Source of the DNA: Liolophura sinensis
Lineage: Eukaryota > Mollusca > Polyplacophora > Chitonida > Chitonidae
Length of the DNA stretch: 64,000 nucleotides
Direction: 5' to 3'
NCBI RefSeq assembly: GCF_032854445.1
Contig: NC_088295.1
Location: forward strand, 43,327,385 to 43,391,384
In this document: in pieces, positions 45,376 to 57,951 of the stretch
How positions within the stretch are numbered: the stretch's first letter is position 1
Layout: each line of letters opens with the position of its first letter
Translations under genes and position numbers: made by a program
Notes under the pieces: model-generated
Told to the model about the DNA's origin: nothing
What the model saw: only the letters and a program-made list of their open reading frames with translations
The model's database searches: none

Positions 45376-48249
45376 AAACACCGGCGTCAAGGCTTTGGTT
45401 TCAATCACTTTACTATTTGTTGTTGTAAAAAGTTAAATGAAACCCTGTTTCATTAAAAACCTATTCCCGCGTGCGCATAACAATTTTCGTATTTATGTAC
45501 TCAAAACAGGAGAGCGTCAAACATGCTCCCCAAACGTGCATGCGGATGTCCAGTGATATTGACGTTCCTTCCCGGGTGATTTCCAACAAGCTTGTCACAA
45601 AAATCCAATGCAATCCAGTCTGCAACGAAAGGAAGAAAAAACAGCAGCTTTTGAAGGCTTGCGTTGGGATTACCATTAAATCATTTACTTAACACACATA
45701 CGGGAATATCAATCCCTAGTTGGCAGGCTCGTATGTGAAAAGCTCTCCCTAAATAATTGCCCATGGCGAGTATTGGCTTAATTAAGTGAAGCATTTATTA
45801 CGTTAATGGAGATAATCTGCTCATAAAAGAGCTACCTGGCCTGGAGGTCACTGGATATAGTATCTGAGCTACATGCACGCCATCTATGGGAAACCGTCAG
45901 ATATGGCTATTTTTATGACAATGTCACTGGAGCGTCATGTTGCGTGCGTGCTCTCTCGGTCAAACCGTTATATACATATATAGGGAATAATGCTAAAACT
46001 ACAGCCTGTATGTTACTTAGTTTCTTTTCACTGGACCACTATATCTTATTTTGTGAATTAACGCCAGGATAATAACGTCTCTTTTGTAACTGTCATTTTT
46101 TCGAAATATAAACGTCATGGAAAATTCGATAATTGCTCAGCAGTCAAAATGGATTATAACGGATCCAACTGTTCACAGGCCCCTTGTTCTGCGGGCTGTA
46201 ACACCTGCCTAAAGGCCTATTAGTGCACCTTTTGAACCCATTCACTTTGTCCAAAAAAATTAAGAACATCAAGCTCATGGTTTAAAGGTGAACCACAAAC
46301 CCAGATGGGTTACAAGACAACACTTGTGTCAGCGGTCACAATAGTGAATGTGCCCTCTGTTGGCAGAAAGGGGCATACACCGCGTGGACTCGATGACTGG
46401 ATCGTTACGAACAAAAAAACACCCCCCCCACCAAATAGTAATAATAATAAAAAAAATAAAAATAACATCGTCATAGTTTTTCGATAAGTTATAAAACTTA
46501 TTAATTGTGGATTGTATGGAAATAAAATCCATTACACGTAAATCAAAATGGAATAATATATGGTACAAGTTGGAAGGTTTGATCAATGTCCATTAACCAT
46601 ACTTTTATACAAATACTAGCTTTCTCAACATTTTAATAGGTATAACTGGTTTTTAAGGTATCATGTAGATGAACGAAGTATTCCAGGCACTCATTGTTTA
46701 TGCTTATTTACATGGTTCATACAAAAAAACTGTATACTGAGCATGGACGTCACTGGATAAATTTCTCTTCGCTCTTATATGTTGTGCTTCGTATATGCCC
46801 AACCACAATTTCAATATATAATAAAATATTGACCCATTTTCGTGATAAAAAAGAAGAGAATTCTGGCACAATAAAAATGGTTTTTGTCGTCATTAAATAT
46901 CTCCGTACATTGACCTAAGTAAAATGCACTTCACATTCAGATGCAAATACACAGTGTTATATTCCATTATTTATATATACATCTACACATGAACGACCGG
47001 TTTGAAAAACACGTGACTCTGCCAAATAGATACTTGAGGTCATTTACTGATAGTGGTAAAAACCTGTCAGAATTGAGTGGTATTTGGACACACGAATATT
47101 ACGTGTTTACATTCAACCTGTCATTCTATATCTCCAGCCTATGTAAACTGTATACATTTAGCAAAATGCCTGCCATTAATAAAACATGTCCGCTATGATG
47201 TTTGAGCACAGCTCGGCACTGTTTACCTTGATGTCTTTGTTCAAACTCTTTATGCAAATACTAAAACGTTTCTGTTGGTACTATACGCTTCTGATGAATA
47301 ACAGCTTGCTAAAATGATACAAAAATGTAATAATCGATGCCAGAAGACAGGTAACTTCAAACGACGTCGTTGGTTAAATGTAAGATTTTCTAAAGAGTCG
47401 ATAATGTATTAAAGCTAAGTGACCGGCAGGAGGCAATACCCCAAATCAAGGTGGTCGTCATATGTCTTTCCTTCCTCAAGTTAAGCTGGAACTTACATTG
47501 CTTTTTCTTCCGGCTTTTTCCATGTTCAGCAAACATCAGTTGATGAGGTCGTACATCGGCTATGCATCTGCATGCGCCAGTTGAAGTTTTTCCACGCTTC
47601 ACTCTTGCACCACAGCACAAAGGTTAATTCCTACCCACGCATGCACACAAGTGTTCTGCTCTAAATCCCTTTGTCCCTATATATACCTCTAAGTCGCTAA
47701 ACTCTTTGTTTAATCCTTCATGTACCATCATAATAGGCAAACACATGTAAGAGTAAAATCAAAACAGTGACGACAGTGTGATAATTGACATATCTGTACA
47801 ATATAAAACACTATAACATACACAGTAGAACCAGTAGAGCAGCGACGTTAAACAGTGTGATAGTTGGCAAAATGGTCACTCGTAACCGGTGAAATACAAC
47901 ATCTTGTCAATTTACCTCATGCAGTTAGTATTTCATTCTAACTGACCATGTAAATGTTTAACAAGCATCAATGAACACCCCCCCCCCCCCTCCCCTTACA
48001 AACATGGCTTGAGCAGAATTAGGTAAAAAATGCAGTAATGTTTATTGCAATTTACTAGTCACTGATCTAGAATTATTCAAAATGAGAGATGAGATGTCCC
48101 TTAATGTGTGTGGCAGAAATTTTCCGTCCTATCACTTTGTTTCACATGCAGATCTTTGGCTTTGTTATGATAGAGAACATCACCGCTTTCATGTGACAGA
48201 AAAGAAAATAAATGCTATATGGTAAGAAATCCAAAATATTTTCTTCCTA

Positions 48250-48425
48250 AAATTGCGGACTATGGAAGCCGGATGAGGACATCTCGCAAGCGGCCAGCGA
48301 CACGAGGACGGTGCAATGGTATGAATGGTACCGTTCTCGTATTTTTTGCGCCCCAATTGCACCGTCTTCGTTCCTCGGGTGGCGGTCCACGGGCCCCGGG
48401 CGAGATGTCCTCATTCGGCTTCCTC
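48250..48425. repeat. Fold-back element with imperfect inverted arms
   Basis: GGAAGCCGGATGAGGACATC plus TCGC near 48,263 is inverted near 48,400-48,422 with one change. The inner arms GGACGGTGCAA and TTGCACCGTC also pair. It is GC-rich compared with its AT-rich surroundings. It looks like a non-autonomous fold-back/MITE-type element, without identified terminal duplications. Confidence 0.7.
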
Positions 48426-49264
48426 AGCGGACAGAATTAGGCGTTTATATGGCTCAAAAGTTAAACGAAAAAAAACCCATTTTTGCTCGCCCAGATATGC
48501 GAAAGCGACCGTTTCATCAAGAATCATTTTGACAGCTTCTCTTTACTGAAGACGACAGAACAGTTCTGCATGCCATTTAGCCCGACGGTGAGTAGTTCGT
48601 TTGCAGTCGAGAACACATTTTTACACTGTGTACGTGACATGTGAGTGCATCTATTGTTGACGTTAGGGATGTTTATGATGACTTGTACAGAACCTCTGAC
48701 CAGCCGGCCCACCTGTCCGTTCCCCGGGGAAAGCTGACCGTTAGTGTACTGACCATGTGGTCGCCTTTGTAAGGTGAGCCGTTGTACAATGTCAGACACG
48801 TTATCTTCAGGTAATGTTAGTCCCGTGTACAATGGGCCGTATGATTTATGATCGATCAGTCTACAAGGAGAGCCTTTGTTCTGGCCATTGATTAATTATC
48901 CGAAGCTTGTTTCGAGCTTCATCAGTGCTTATTGATTGCACATTATCAATTACAGCCGTATTGCCGACATACTAAATGGACCCGTAAAACATATCCCGGA
49001 TATATAAACTACATTGAACACTGACACCTCGCGTGCTTTGTGATTGGAACTAGAACGTATAGAGAATCTTGTTTGATGCATACGGGGACGTATAATCCAG
49101 GTCTTTTAATGGACAAACGACCACGACGGAAAAGGCTAGTCTAAGACGGAGCGAGTTGATTGGGGATTCAAGCTCGTTAAAAAAACCGTTAGGAAACAAA
49201 AGCATTGACGGGAAGTGGCCCTTTGATGCGCTCGTGGCAATTGTCTGTAATAACACCAGACGTG

Positions 49265-49286
49265 TGCACGGCAGCAGTGCCGTGCA
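49265..49286. other. Perfect 9-bp hairpin with 4-nt loop
   Basis: TGCACGGCA, GCAG, TGCCGTGCA. The arms pair perfectly. It is not followed by a T run, so it does not look like a terminator. Confidence 0.6.
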
Positions 49287-49930
49287 GATAAAAGAAACAT
49301 GAAAGAAAAAAGAGTGAAACTGAAGAGAACTAGTGGTTCTTTGACAATCCAGACCCTAGCAGAGATCTAAGACTATATACACGAGAACTCACTGTTCATC
49401 AAGATTGGCCTACCTTCTGTATTCTGTATATTGAGATCTATGAGCGGAAGTGTGCAATCCTTTAACATTTGGCTTACGTACCTGTTATATAAATCTTATT
49501 GCCTATTATTGAAATAAACACAGACTTTACATAGTGTTAAATAAACTTTAATACATAGATTCTTTGTCCTTTGTAGCTTTTTTTGTTGGAGATAAACACT
49601 TTGCAGAACACTTAGTACTGTAAGGTCAAAATGCAATGCGGAATATTAACTGTTTCTAAGCCCAAACTACGATACAAATTCTTTTTTAAAAAGGATGCTT
49701 TCTTGCATGTGTCGTTTGTTTCAAGGCACTTACCTGCATGCAGACTATGTTTGCATTTCATGTCATGCGCCTCTCAAGTCCAATCTCGTCTTTCAAGGCA
49801 AGCATGATTGAAGTGCATGAAATGCTGTCCAAGACATGCTCCCCCTGAGTGCATTGTCATCGATGCAGAAACATCGCATACCAAAGAAGCCGAATTTGTT
49901 GCGAGTCTTTGCTCTTCTAGATTGTCTACA

Positions 49931-50004
49931 GATTGTCATCACTGGGTGTGTAAAATATTGTTCATGAGATTGTCATCACTGGGTGTGTAATATATTGTTC
50001 ATGT
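49931..50004. repeat. 37-bp tandem duplication
   Basis: GATTGTCATCACTGGGTGTG followed by TAAAATATTGTTCATG (second copy TAATATATTG...) occurs twice in direct succession. Confidence 0.85.
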
Positions 50005-50826
50005 GATCTTGATCAAATTCCTTAAGCATGCACACAACGTGATAATATTCAAAGAACACAATTTTTCCAGCATACACACATATACTGTACTAAAGCAAAC
50101 AGGTCATTATTTCCTGCATGTCATCTTCCAAATCAATAACAAAAGTAAACATTGTCAGGATAATAAATTATTTAGTTATCATGATCTCTCCGGTTGTGAA
50201 CTTTACAATGTGGAGTTTTGTTATCAACACGACGTCGTCGCAGAGCTATAAATTATGGCGACATTTATATGACAGGAATTGCCAATCCATTCAAGAGAAT
50301 CAAAGTCCTTGTGTTTCAGGCTTTGTTTGCTTCCGTGTTTTAATTCCCTTGTTTCCTGAATTGTACGTGAGCAATCTCCGACTAACACGCACACAGAAAG
50401 CATGCACAAGTCTCTTCTTGTACTTGCACTGATTCTTTCGAACGACGAACGGCCAATTATTGAATTGATTATGGCCGAAAAGCGAGGATAATCTTTAGAT
50501 GCATGGTTATACGAAAGGTCGTGTGTCATCGTCTACTTGTATTCTGTTTATCATATACCTCTCTCTTATTCTTTAGTGCTGCACAAATGTAACGATCTCG
50601 TCAAGCACTTCTGATTATTAACGCCATTAGATACTGCCTTTCACGCCCAAAAGAATCCTTTGTCCACACCTACGCTGTCATCTTTCTATTCTATCACATC
50701 CATTCTCCCGCTGGACCATCCGCATGCAGGTGTCGTTCCCAGCAAGCTCCCCATTTGTTGCACTTAGCAATGTGAACAATATTTTTGTTGACCGCGTGTC
50801 AGTTAGATTTGTGTCAAGTACACTCC

Positions 50827-51125
50827 TTATTGTTCTGTATGTGACTACCTTGGTTAGCGCGCTAGCACAGCATAATGGCCCAAGAGTCTCTCACCAATGC
50901 GATCGCTGTGAGTTCAAGTCCAGCTCATGCTGGCTTCCTCTCCGGCCGTAAGCGGGAAGGTATGGCAACAACCTGCGGATGGTCGTGTGTTTCCTCCGGT
51001 CTCTGCCCGGTTTTCTCCCACCATAATGCTGGCCGCCGCCGTGTAAGTGAAATATTCTTGAGTATGGCGTAAAACACCAAACAAATAAATAAATAAATAA
51101 ATAAATAATAAATTATTGTTCTGTA
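50827..51125 (+). mobile_element. SINE family A, near full length, with 13-bp target-site duplication
   Basis: TTATTGTTCTGTA occurs at 50,827-50,839 and 51,113-51,125. The element (50,840-51,112) has a tRNA-like head with TTGGTTAGCGCGCTAGCAC, the B box GAGTTCAAGTCCAGC, the full body and an AAAT tail. Confidence 0.95.
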
Positions 51126-53630
51126 CAGCATGTGGATCACCTGTTTGGATTTGTTGCGCTGAGTTTGGACAAATTCAATGACATGGTAAATTTTTTAACA
51201 TTTTCTCTCTATCTATGATATGGTAGCACAAGGAACACTGACATTTTTTTACGCTTCAAATATCGAAACTGTTTCATGATCGCGATGCCTTTTAAAACAC
51301 TGAACAAGACATCCCGTTTGCATGACTGGCTGCTTTATATATGCACACGGACATACAGAGCAGTAGCGCAAATTAGAATAATTTCTGCCTGTGTATTAGT
51401 TTCGTGGTATGCTTTGTTCAGTTCTCAAAGAAAGTCTTGAAAGAGAATATACCCCCATTAATTGAAAATGCATGACTTACAGATTTGCGAAAAAAATTAT
51501 TTCAAAGCTAATTACGTCTGTGGTAAGTTTTTTGGATCGTACAGAAACCCATGTTAATTATATTTAAATGTTACTTAGGGGATATTATTTTATTTTCAAG
51601 GGTTTTCAGAATCACTATAAGGCTTTATCCAATCAATCGATCCATATCGATTAGCTCAATGTCAAGTAGATTTTGGAGGTCAGACCAAAGATTTCTCGAC
51701 CGTCAAACAACAAATCAAAAGTAACCAGGTTTTCAACATGACCTTCGCTTTAGCATTAGGCGACGCTTTTGCCCCAAAGTGAAAATCTTTAAACGCAGAT
51801 GTTTTCAATGTACAAACTCAGACATGCATGAAACTCAGGTCGTTCGTTTAAACAACGCTGGCCCTTATCAAAGACGTTTTAAAATCAATCAATAGAAGGA
51901 CCGATGTGCCTTTGAGAACTTCAAATAACTTCAGCAATTTGGCTGGTTGCGGCTGATTGACAACTGACGCGTGATATTGATGAATGTCAAGGTAACAAAC
52001 CCATCTAAAGGTGCTGTAACTCTGTAACGATCGATGTATCTTTGCACATTGCTTGCACAACTACAAATTTGCGAGTGTAATATAAACCAGCATTCTGGTC
52101 CTTGGCATAGTGAAAAAGGCAGGTTGATTAAAGACCTGCATGTCTTTATAATTTAGCACATATCAGTTCGTAACTACTGAGCACGCTACAGAATGCATCG
52201 CAGTGGGTGTGGGGTATACCAGTGGGTCCAAGCTAAGTTGACCATTGTTCTATTGTGATGAGTGAGTGAGTAATACGTCACGAGTTTGCCCATAAAACGT
52301 CATCGCAAAGGCAGGTATGAAAACTACTACGGCCAAATTAATGATTTTATTAATAAGTGGAAAAGGATCAAAGACAGTCCACATTATTTGGAACTAGGCA
52401 CTGCTCTGTGCTAATACGAAATATACATTTGGTGATTTCAGTCATGCAGCATCTATCAGCTTTATATGTAACGTGCCGTTTATTACAAACAATGCAGCAT
52501 CTATCAGTTTTGTGTGTAACGTGCCGTTTATTAGAAACGATATTCTCTGTCGTAAATAATCTCTAGCGAGATTTCAACATTCAAAACTTAGCGGGATATT
52601 GGAATGTATCATATTATTATATGTATAAATAGGTTAAATAGCTTTACAGGATTCTTTCGTTCTCTTATTTGATTTGATCTGACATGCTAGCTGTATTCAG
52701 TGCGCCACTAACTAATACCACATGTACAGGACACCATTACACAAGTATTTGACGGTCTGTGCAGTATAATTTGACACTTATCGTTTTCCGATGTATCCTT
52801 AGACATGTTATATTATATTTGTTAAATTGACAGCCTTTCTGCCCTTTCGGGGTTATGTATTTACTCTGAAAATTACAAACGCCATCCGACAAAACTGCTT
52901 TTTTCTGGCCATTCAATTTTCGCCTTATTTCTCTTTGTGGAGGTGTGTATGTACAGCTTGATTCAAAGTGTACCAGGTGGACCACCATGCTGATATGCTG
53001 TATAAAAGAGCAGCATTGAGAGATGTGAATGTAATGATCCAATGCCCACGCGAACAGTCCTCCAATTAAACGACCGTATCTACCCGAAGAGGATACAGGT
53101 AGCGGACCACAGTGAAAGCATGCCTGGGTTAAATAGACTAGATACATCCATTGTGTGACGGATGATATAGCTGCATTGGGGGAAATGAATGGTTTCTTCA
53201 GTGAATATAAACTCGGTAAACTGTGACTGAATGTTCTTTTTGCCCATCTTTACATTTCTTGTAATAGCTAAATTAAAACCCTACGTAGGCCTTTTGAGAA
53301 CTTACTATCTACCTAGTGTTTGAGATTTTGCTATCTTATATGGTGTATAGGGTTGTTGTGTATGTACAGAACGCACAAGTGTTACATTTACATTTGTAAA
53401 CATATTTGTGTACATATACAAGATCATATGTATTCACACATTTCCATATTTCTTGTTCTGAATTATACCATACATGGTAGTTTGTAATACCTGACTTAAG
53501 ATTACAACGTATATGCAATGCTTCCATATAATATCTTTATCAAGACCGTACATGATGTCCCTATACAAACATTTTGCACCTGTTTGTGGTGGGCAGTCTT
53601 CAGGTATTATGAATTAAATTTTCAAAACAA
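51126..53630. other. Gene-poor DNA
   Basis: No gene supported. A tandem pair of about 48 bp lies at 52,444-52,540 (ATGCAGCATCTATCAG... with AACGTGCCGTTTATTA). The 136-codon minus frame 52,737-53,147 is the longest non-repeat frame here but has no domain or splice support. Confidence 0.35.
52444..52540. repeat. 48-bp tandem duplication
   Basis: Two copies start ATGCAGCATCTATCAG at 52,444 and 52,492 and share TGTAACGTGCCGTTTATTA. Confidence 0.8.
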
Positions 53631-53631
53631 C

Positions 53632-53865
53632 TGGGGCCAAGTTATTGAAAAGTGTCTTGAGACTTAATACCAGATTTAACTTTAAGCCAAGACTTCAGTT
53701 TTGTACCCGGCCCAAAATTAACTGTGTAAGTGTATATTAAATATGAAGTAAATCTCCTGCTGTTCCATTTGGTCTCTAATACTGGCTGCTGGGTTTTGTT
53801 AAAATCGTAAATATGTTCTTAATACCGGTATTATAGCTAACACACTTTTGAACAACTAGGCCCTG
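53632..53865. mobile_element. MITE-like element with imperfect terminal inverted repeats
   Basis: The left end TGGGGCCAAGTTATTGAAAA and the inverse of the right end (CAGGGCCTAGTTGTTCAAAA) pair over about 40 nt at roughly 80%. Length is about 234 bp with no coding capacity. Target-site duplications are not clear. Confidence 0.6.
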
Positions 53866-56526
53866 TACATATACATGTACTTAATTTAACCGATTCTGCT
53901 TATTATACATGTGTATATACATGTATTTAGGCGGGTTTGTATATGATGGCATACACCTTATATATACACCTCCGATTCTTCCATTTATACACTTTTACTT
54001 GTACTTGTTATTTTGTTGATTTTTTTTTGTTTCATATACTGAAGGCCGCGTGCCACTTCACAGAACATGTAACTTTTCCATCACCCATGTCACACCAGAC
54101 ACATACATTATGTAGTTTGTATATATTTATATTACATGACACAACACCTCAGAACCACTCTCATTAGCAAAGCACTGCAGGCTATTCCGTGAGTTCACTC
54201 CAAACTTCAGTAAAAAAAACCATAAAATGGATTGATGAATAAGATTTACCCGTTTCATAATTTGTTGCGCTGTGCTCTACTCATAATTAATTGGATGTAC
54301 ACTCGTACGTTCCCGGTCAACCCCTACGGCGCACGAAACAAATAAAATGTGTATTTGTAATTAGCGTGTTAAGAGCAATATCCTTTCATAATCTCGTTTT
54401 TGGGTAAAAATAATCTACACTAACACTGGCGATAGAGTGTTTGTTTGCTTGCTTGGGATTCAAGATGCACGAATAATATAATAAAAAAAGAGATTTATAG
54501 ATGCTCATAGGTACATATATCTTGATCTGGGTGCATGCAATAGAAAATGACGTAACAATACAGATATAGCCTTATGGATAAATGAATAAACAAGTAAATA
54601 AATGAATAAGTAAAACTGGGTTCAACGGAGGTCTTCAAACAAGAAGACTGTAGCCATAGATTTGTACAACCGTATTGGCTTCATAATAAGGTGTGGCCGT
54701 AATGTTGTTTCAAAACTTAATTAATTAACTCTAGTATACAAGCAATAAAAATACGATCCTGTATACCCTACAACTATAAGGTGTATCCATATATGTACGT
54801 ACCTTATATGGGATAATAAAAAACATACAATTGCTTAAAGAGAAAAAGTATAAAACATAAAATATAACATTAACATATTTACATATAGATATGTTTTCGT
54901 ATTCCTGTAATTGCACTTTGTTTTAAGGGTCAGTGAGAGTGACAGAATATGTGTAACATGTTAAAAAAAGCTATAGTAATACACTGTCTGAACATCTTTG
55001 GCTAAACTCCAGATCTGGTCAAAATGCTTTTCGGTGTTTGCGTGTAAGGAAAGGAAAAATATCCGAGAAACTCCACTTCATCACAGTGGAGCCGCAATTA
55101 AACTTCTCCTTCAACCGTGCATAATCAAGCTAATTTTAGACGGTCCCTTTTATCGAAGGCATACCAGGTCAAGCGTCGTGAACAAATACTGTGACGTGTC
55201 TTTAATCCCTATACAGCCCTAATTACCGGGTCGTGAGAACGCTAAACGTCCTCGTTGGCGTGTCTCTTGCATGTGGTCCTGGACAGCGCTTGTGCTTGTA
55301 TCCTTCATGTATGCTTACACAGATAGATGTGCATTAGATTGTTGAAGCACGCGTAATACGTCTTTGTTGTTGTAACATTGTCTATCTGCAATTTCCCCAC
55401 AGAAAGACAGCATGCGATTTTCATTTCAGCAGTGAATGGCGTGTAGTATATATCCGCCCTGTCACTTCTGCAGACATGACATGAATTTTCCCCAATTTAC
55501 GTTGACAGGTTTATCATATGCATATAGTGTATATAACCCCACTAATAGGTGACATGCAATGTTTATTTTGAAATTCCGTTTAAACTGGTATAATACATGC
55601 GCTATAAGTGTAGGTGTATCACATGTATATGACAGGTTTGAAATACACAAAATTATTCTGTATCACCTACAACAATTACTTCTACATATCATAGCGATTG
55701 AGGTTGTATACTGTTTAAATACTGTAATCGCTTAGAGGTAACACATGACTCAGTGATTTAAGTTAAGTAGAAACAGTGTTATTATTGATATCTGGTGGAT
55801 TATGACCGACCATATTATATTGCGTAAGCTATCTGTTGCATTTAGAATGCTCCCATACAACACGGGTTGCAAACAATACTCTATTTGACTTCAAATATCG
55901 CTATTAGCTACGTTACTCATTTTACCTGATTCAGAAAGTTCTTTTTTCTTAGAAAGGTGTTTGGAGGTTTGTTTGGAAGGTAGAATGATATCCTACTGTG
56001 AGACTGTTAGTAATTTTACTACCTGTATTTGCCTCTAAAATGCACTTGGGGGGGGGGGGGGGATGCGATTTTGAAGGGAAGTACATTCAGTTTTGACTAA
56101 CACCTTAATGTACGCATTATATCCTGCAGATTTAAATTCGCAAGTTGCTTAGCACGCTGATGCCGCCTGATTTGCATTTTTATACACACAAGAAGTGATT
56201 GTGTAGACACTTAACACTGCATGGATAGGCACAAACGATAATTATGCTTTATGGCTATATTATCGCGACACATTTAATATGCAAATGAACCGCCAAATCC
56301 GTAACAATGCAACAGTGTTGAAAGTATTCCTATGGGAATTTAAAGTATTCTCAGTACAGTCAGTTGCCCTGGTTTATGGTCGTATCGTGGTATATAGGAC
56401 AAAATGTTGTGGCATCTTATCAAAGGGCATTCTGGCATATCAAGTACACTTTATAGAAAAATTATAACAAGTTCAGAGACAGCCTTTAAGCCTCAAACTA
56501 TCCGTTTAACACCACGTGAACAGTTC
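53866..56526. other. Gene-poor AT-rich DNA
   Basis: No gene supported. A poly(G) run lies near 56,048-56,061. Confidence 0.35.
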
Positions 56527-56911
56527 TGCGTGGATTTAGTGAGTGAGTGCTTGGGGTTTAACGTTGTACTCAACAATTTTTCAGTCATATGACGACGAAG
56601 GAATCATTAGGGTGCATGCACGTGTAATGTGCCACCTTGTTGCAGGACGGATTTCCACCGCTCTTTTATTTAGTGCTGCATCACTGAGACGACTTACCGA
56701 AGGCAAGTAAACTGCCCCGCCCGAGCCATTATACTGATACGGGTCAACCAGTCGTTGCACTGTCCCCTTCATGCTGAACGCCAAGCGAGGAAGTTACAAC
56801 TTCCTCTTTTAAAGTCTTAGGTGTGACTCGACCAAGGATTGATCCTGGATCTACCGGTCCCGAAGCGGACGCTCTACCAACTGTGCTATCCGGGCCGGTT
56901 GCGTGGATTTA
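56527..56911 (-). mobile_element. SINE family C, full length, with 12-bp target-site duplication
   Basis: TGCGTGGATTTA occurs at 56,527-56,538 and 56,900-56,911. The element (56,539-56,899) reads on the minus strand as the head CCGGCCCGGATAGCACAGTTGG plus TAGAGCG (A box) and GGATCAATCC (B box), a body, then the tail TTGAGTACAACGTTAAACCC with AAGC and ACTC repeats. It is very similar to the 25.9 kb copy. Confidence 0.95.
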
Positions 56912-56984
56912 AAAAAATATTTAAAATATTAAAATTTTGTCTTAGTGGATTTAATTACCATTAAAGATGTCTGGCAACTGCAGA

Positions 56985-57650
56985 TGCAATCTTATACGGC
57001 AACATAGATAACATCTGTATACAGCAACAGCAGGCGCCATCTTTGTATTCCGCGCCCCCAGATGCCAACTGTGAATCAACATCAGATGCCAACTGTGAAT
57101 CAACATCAGATGCCAACTGTGTAGCAACATCAGATGCCATCTTATACGGCAACATAGATAACATCCGTATACAGCAACAGCAGGCGCCATCTTTGCATTC
57201 TGCGCCCCCAGATGCCAACTGTGAATCAACATCAGATGCCAACTGTGTAGCAACATCAGATGCTAACTGTGTAGCAACATCAGATGCCATCTCATACGGC
57301 AACACAGATAGCATCCGTATACAGCAACAGCAGGCGCCATCTTTGTATTCCGTGCACCCAGATGCCAACTGCGTAGCAACATCAGATGCCAACTGTGTAG
57401 CAACATCAGATGCCATCTTATACGGCAGCACAGATAGCATCAGTATACAGCGACATCAGGTGCCATCTGTGTATTCCGCGCCCCCAGATGCCAACTGTAG
57501 CAACACCCGATGCCATCTTATACGGCAACATAAATAGCATCCGTATACAGCAACAGCTGGCGCCATCTGTGTATTCCGCACCCCCAGATGCCAACTGTGT
57601 AGCAGCATCAGATGCCATCTTGATAGAGCAGTACCAGATCTGCTATCTGT
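56985..57650. repeat. Nested minisatellite: 78-bp core with variable 24-bp sub-repeats
   Basis: The block ACAGCAACAGCAGGCGCCAT recurs at 57,021, 57,171, 57,321, 57,447 and 57,547 (spacings 150, 150, 126 and 100). The differences are multiples of a 24-bp sub-unit (GATGCCAACTGTGTAGCAACATCA type), plus a 2-bp loss in the last. Frames of 164 codons (+) and 159 codons (-) run through most of it because both lengths are multiples of 3. Confidence 0.93.
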
Positions 57651-57772
57651 ATACAGCAATATTAGTCTGATGTTTTACCTATACCATTCTCAAAATACAT
57701 GATTGTCCAAAATGCTGCCTATATGAACATGTATATGTGTGCATTTGCAATTTTGCATGTAGGCTAGTTTTT

Positions 57773-57951
57773 TCTTAATCGAAAAGGCCGTAAGTGGGAA
57801 GGTCTGTCAGCAACCTGCGGATGGTCGTGGGTTTCCCCCGGGCTCTGCCCGGTTTCCACCCACCATAATGCTGGCCGCCGTCGTATAAGTGAAATATTCT
57901 TGAGTACGGCGTAAAACACCAATCAAAAAAAAAAAAAATCTTAATCGAAAA
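57773..57951 (+). mobile_element. SINE family A, 5'-truncated, with 13-bp target-site duplication
   Basis: TCTTAATCGAAAA occurs at 57,773-57,785 and 57,939-57,951. The element starts at GGCCGTAAGTGGGAAGG, so the whole tRNA-like head is missing, and its tail is poly(A) instead of AAAT repeats. Confidence 0.93.

Larger units (their letters stand above)
45376..50826. other. Gene-poor DNA with fold-back and possible regulatory patches
   Basis: No gene supported. It contains a possible regulatory patch at 45,720-45,860, a poly(C) run near 47,979-47,990, a fold-back element at 48,245-48,435, a homeodomain-word cluster near 48,885-48,965, a short perfect hairpin at 49,265-49,286 and a 37-bp duplication at 49,931-50,004. 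The frame at 48,524-48,832 (minus, 102 codons) has no recognised domain. Confidence 0.35.

Noticed and set aside
48524-48832. 102-codon minus-strand frame
   Set aside because: Composition is somewhat coding-like, but I recognise no family and see no splice or poly(A) context.
52737-53147. 136-codon minus-strand frame
   Set aside because: No domain, no splice pair, no repeated support. The length is possible by chance in a 64-kb window.
57043-57537. 164-codon + frame and 159-codon - frame
   Set aside because: Both strands are open through the nested repeat and the last unit shifts the frame, so a real gene is unlikely without transcript evidence.
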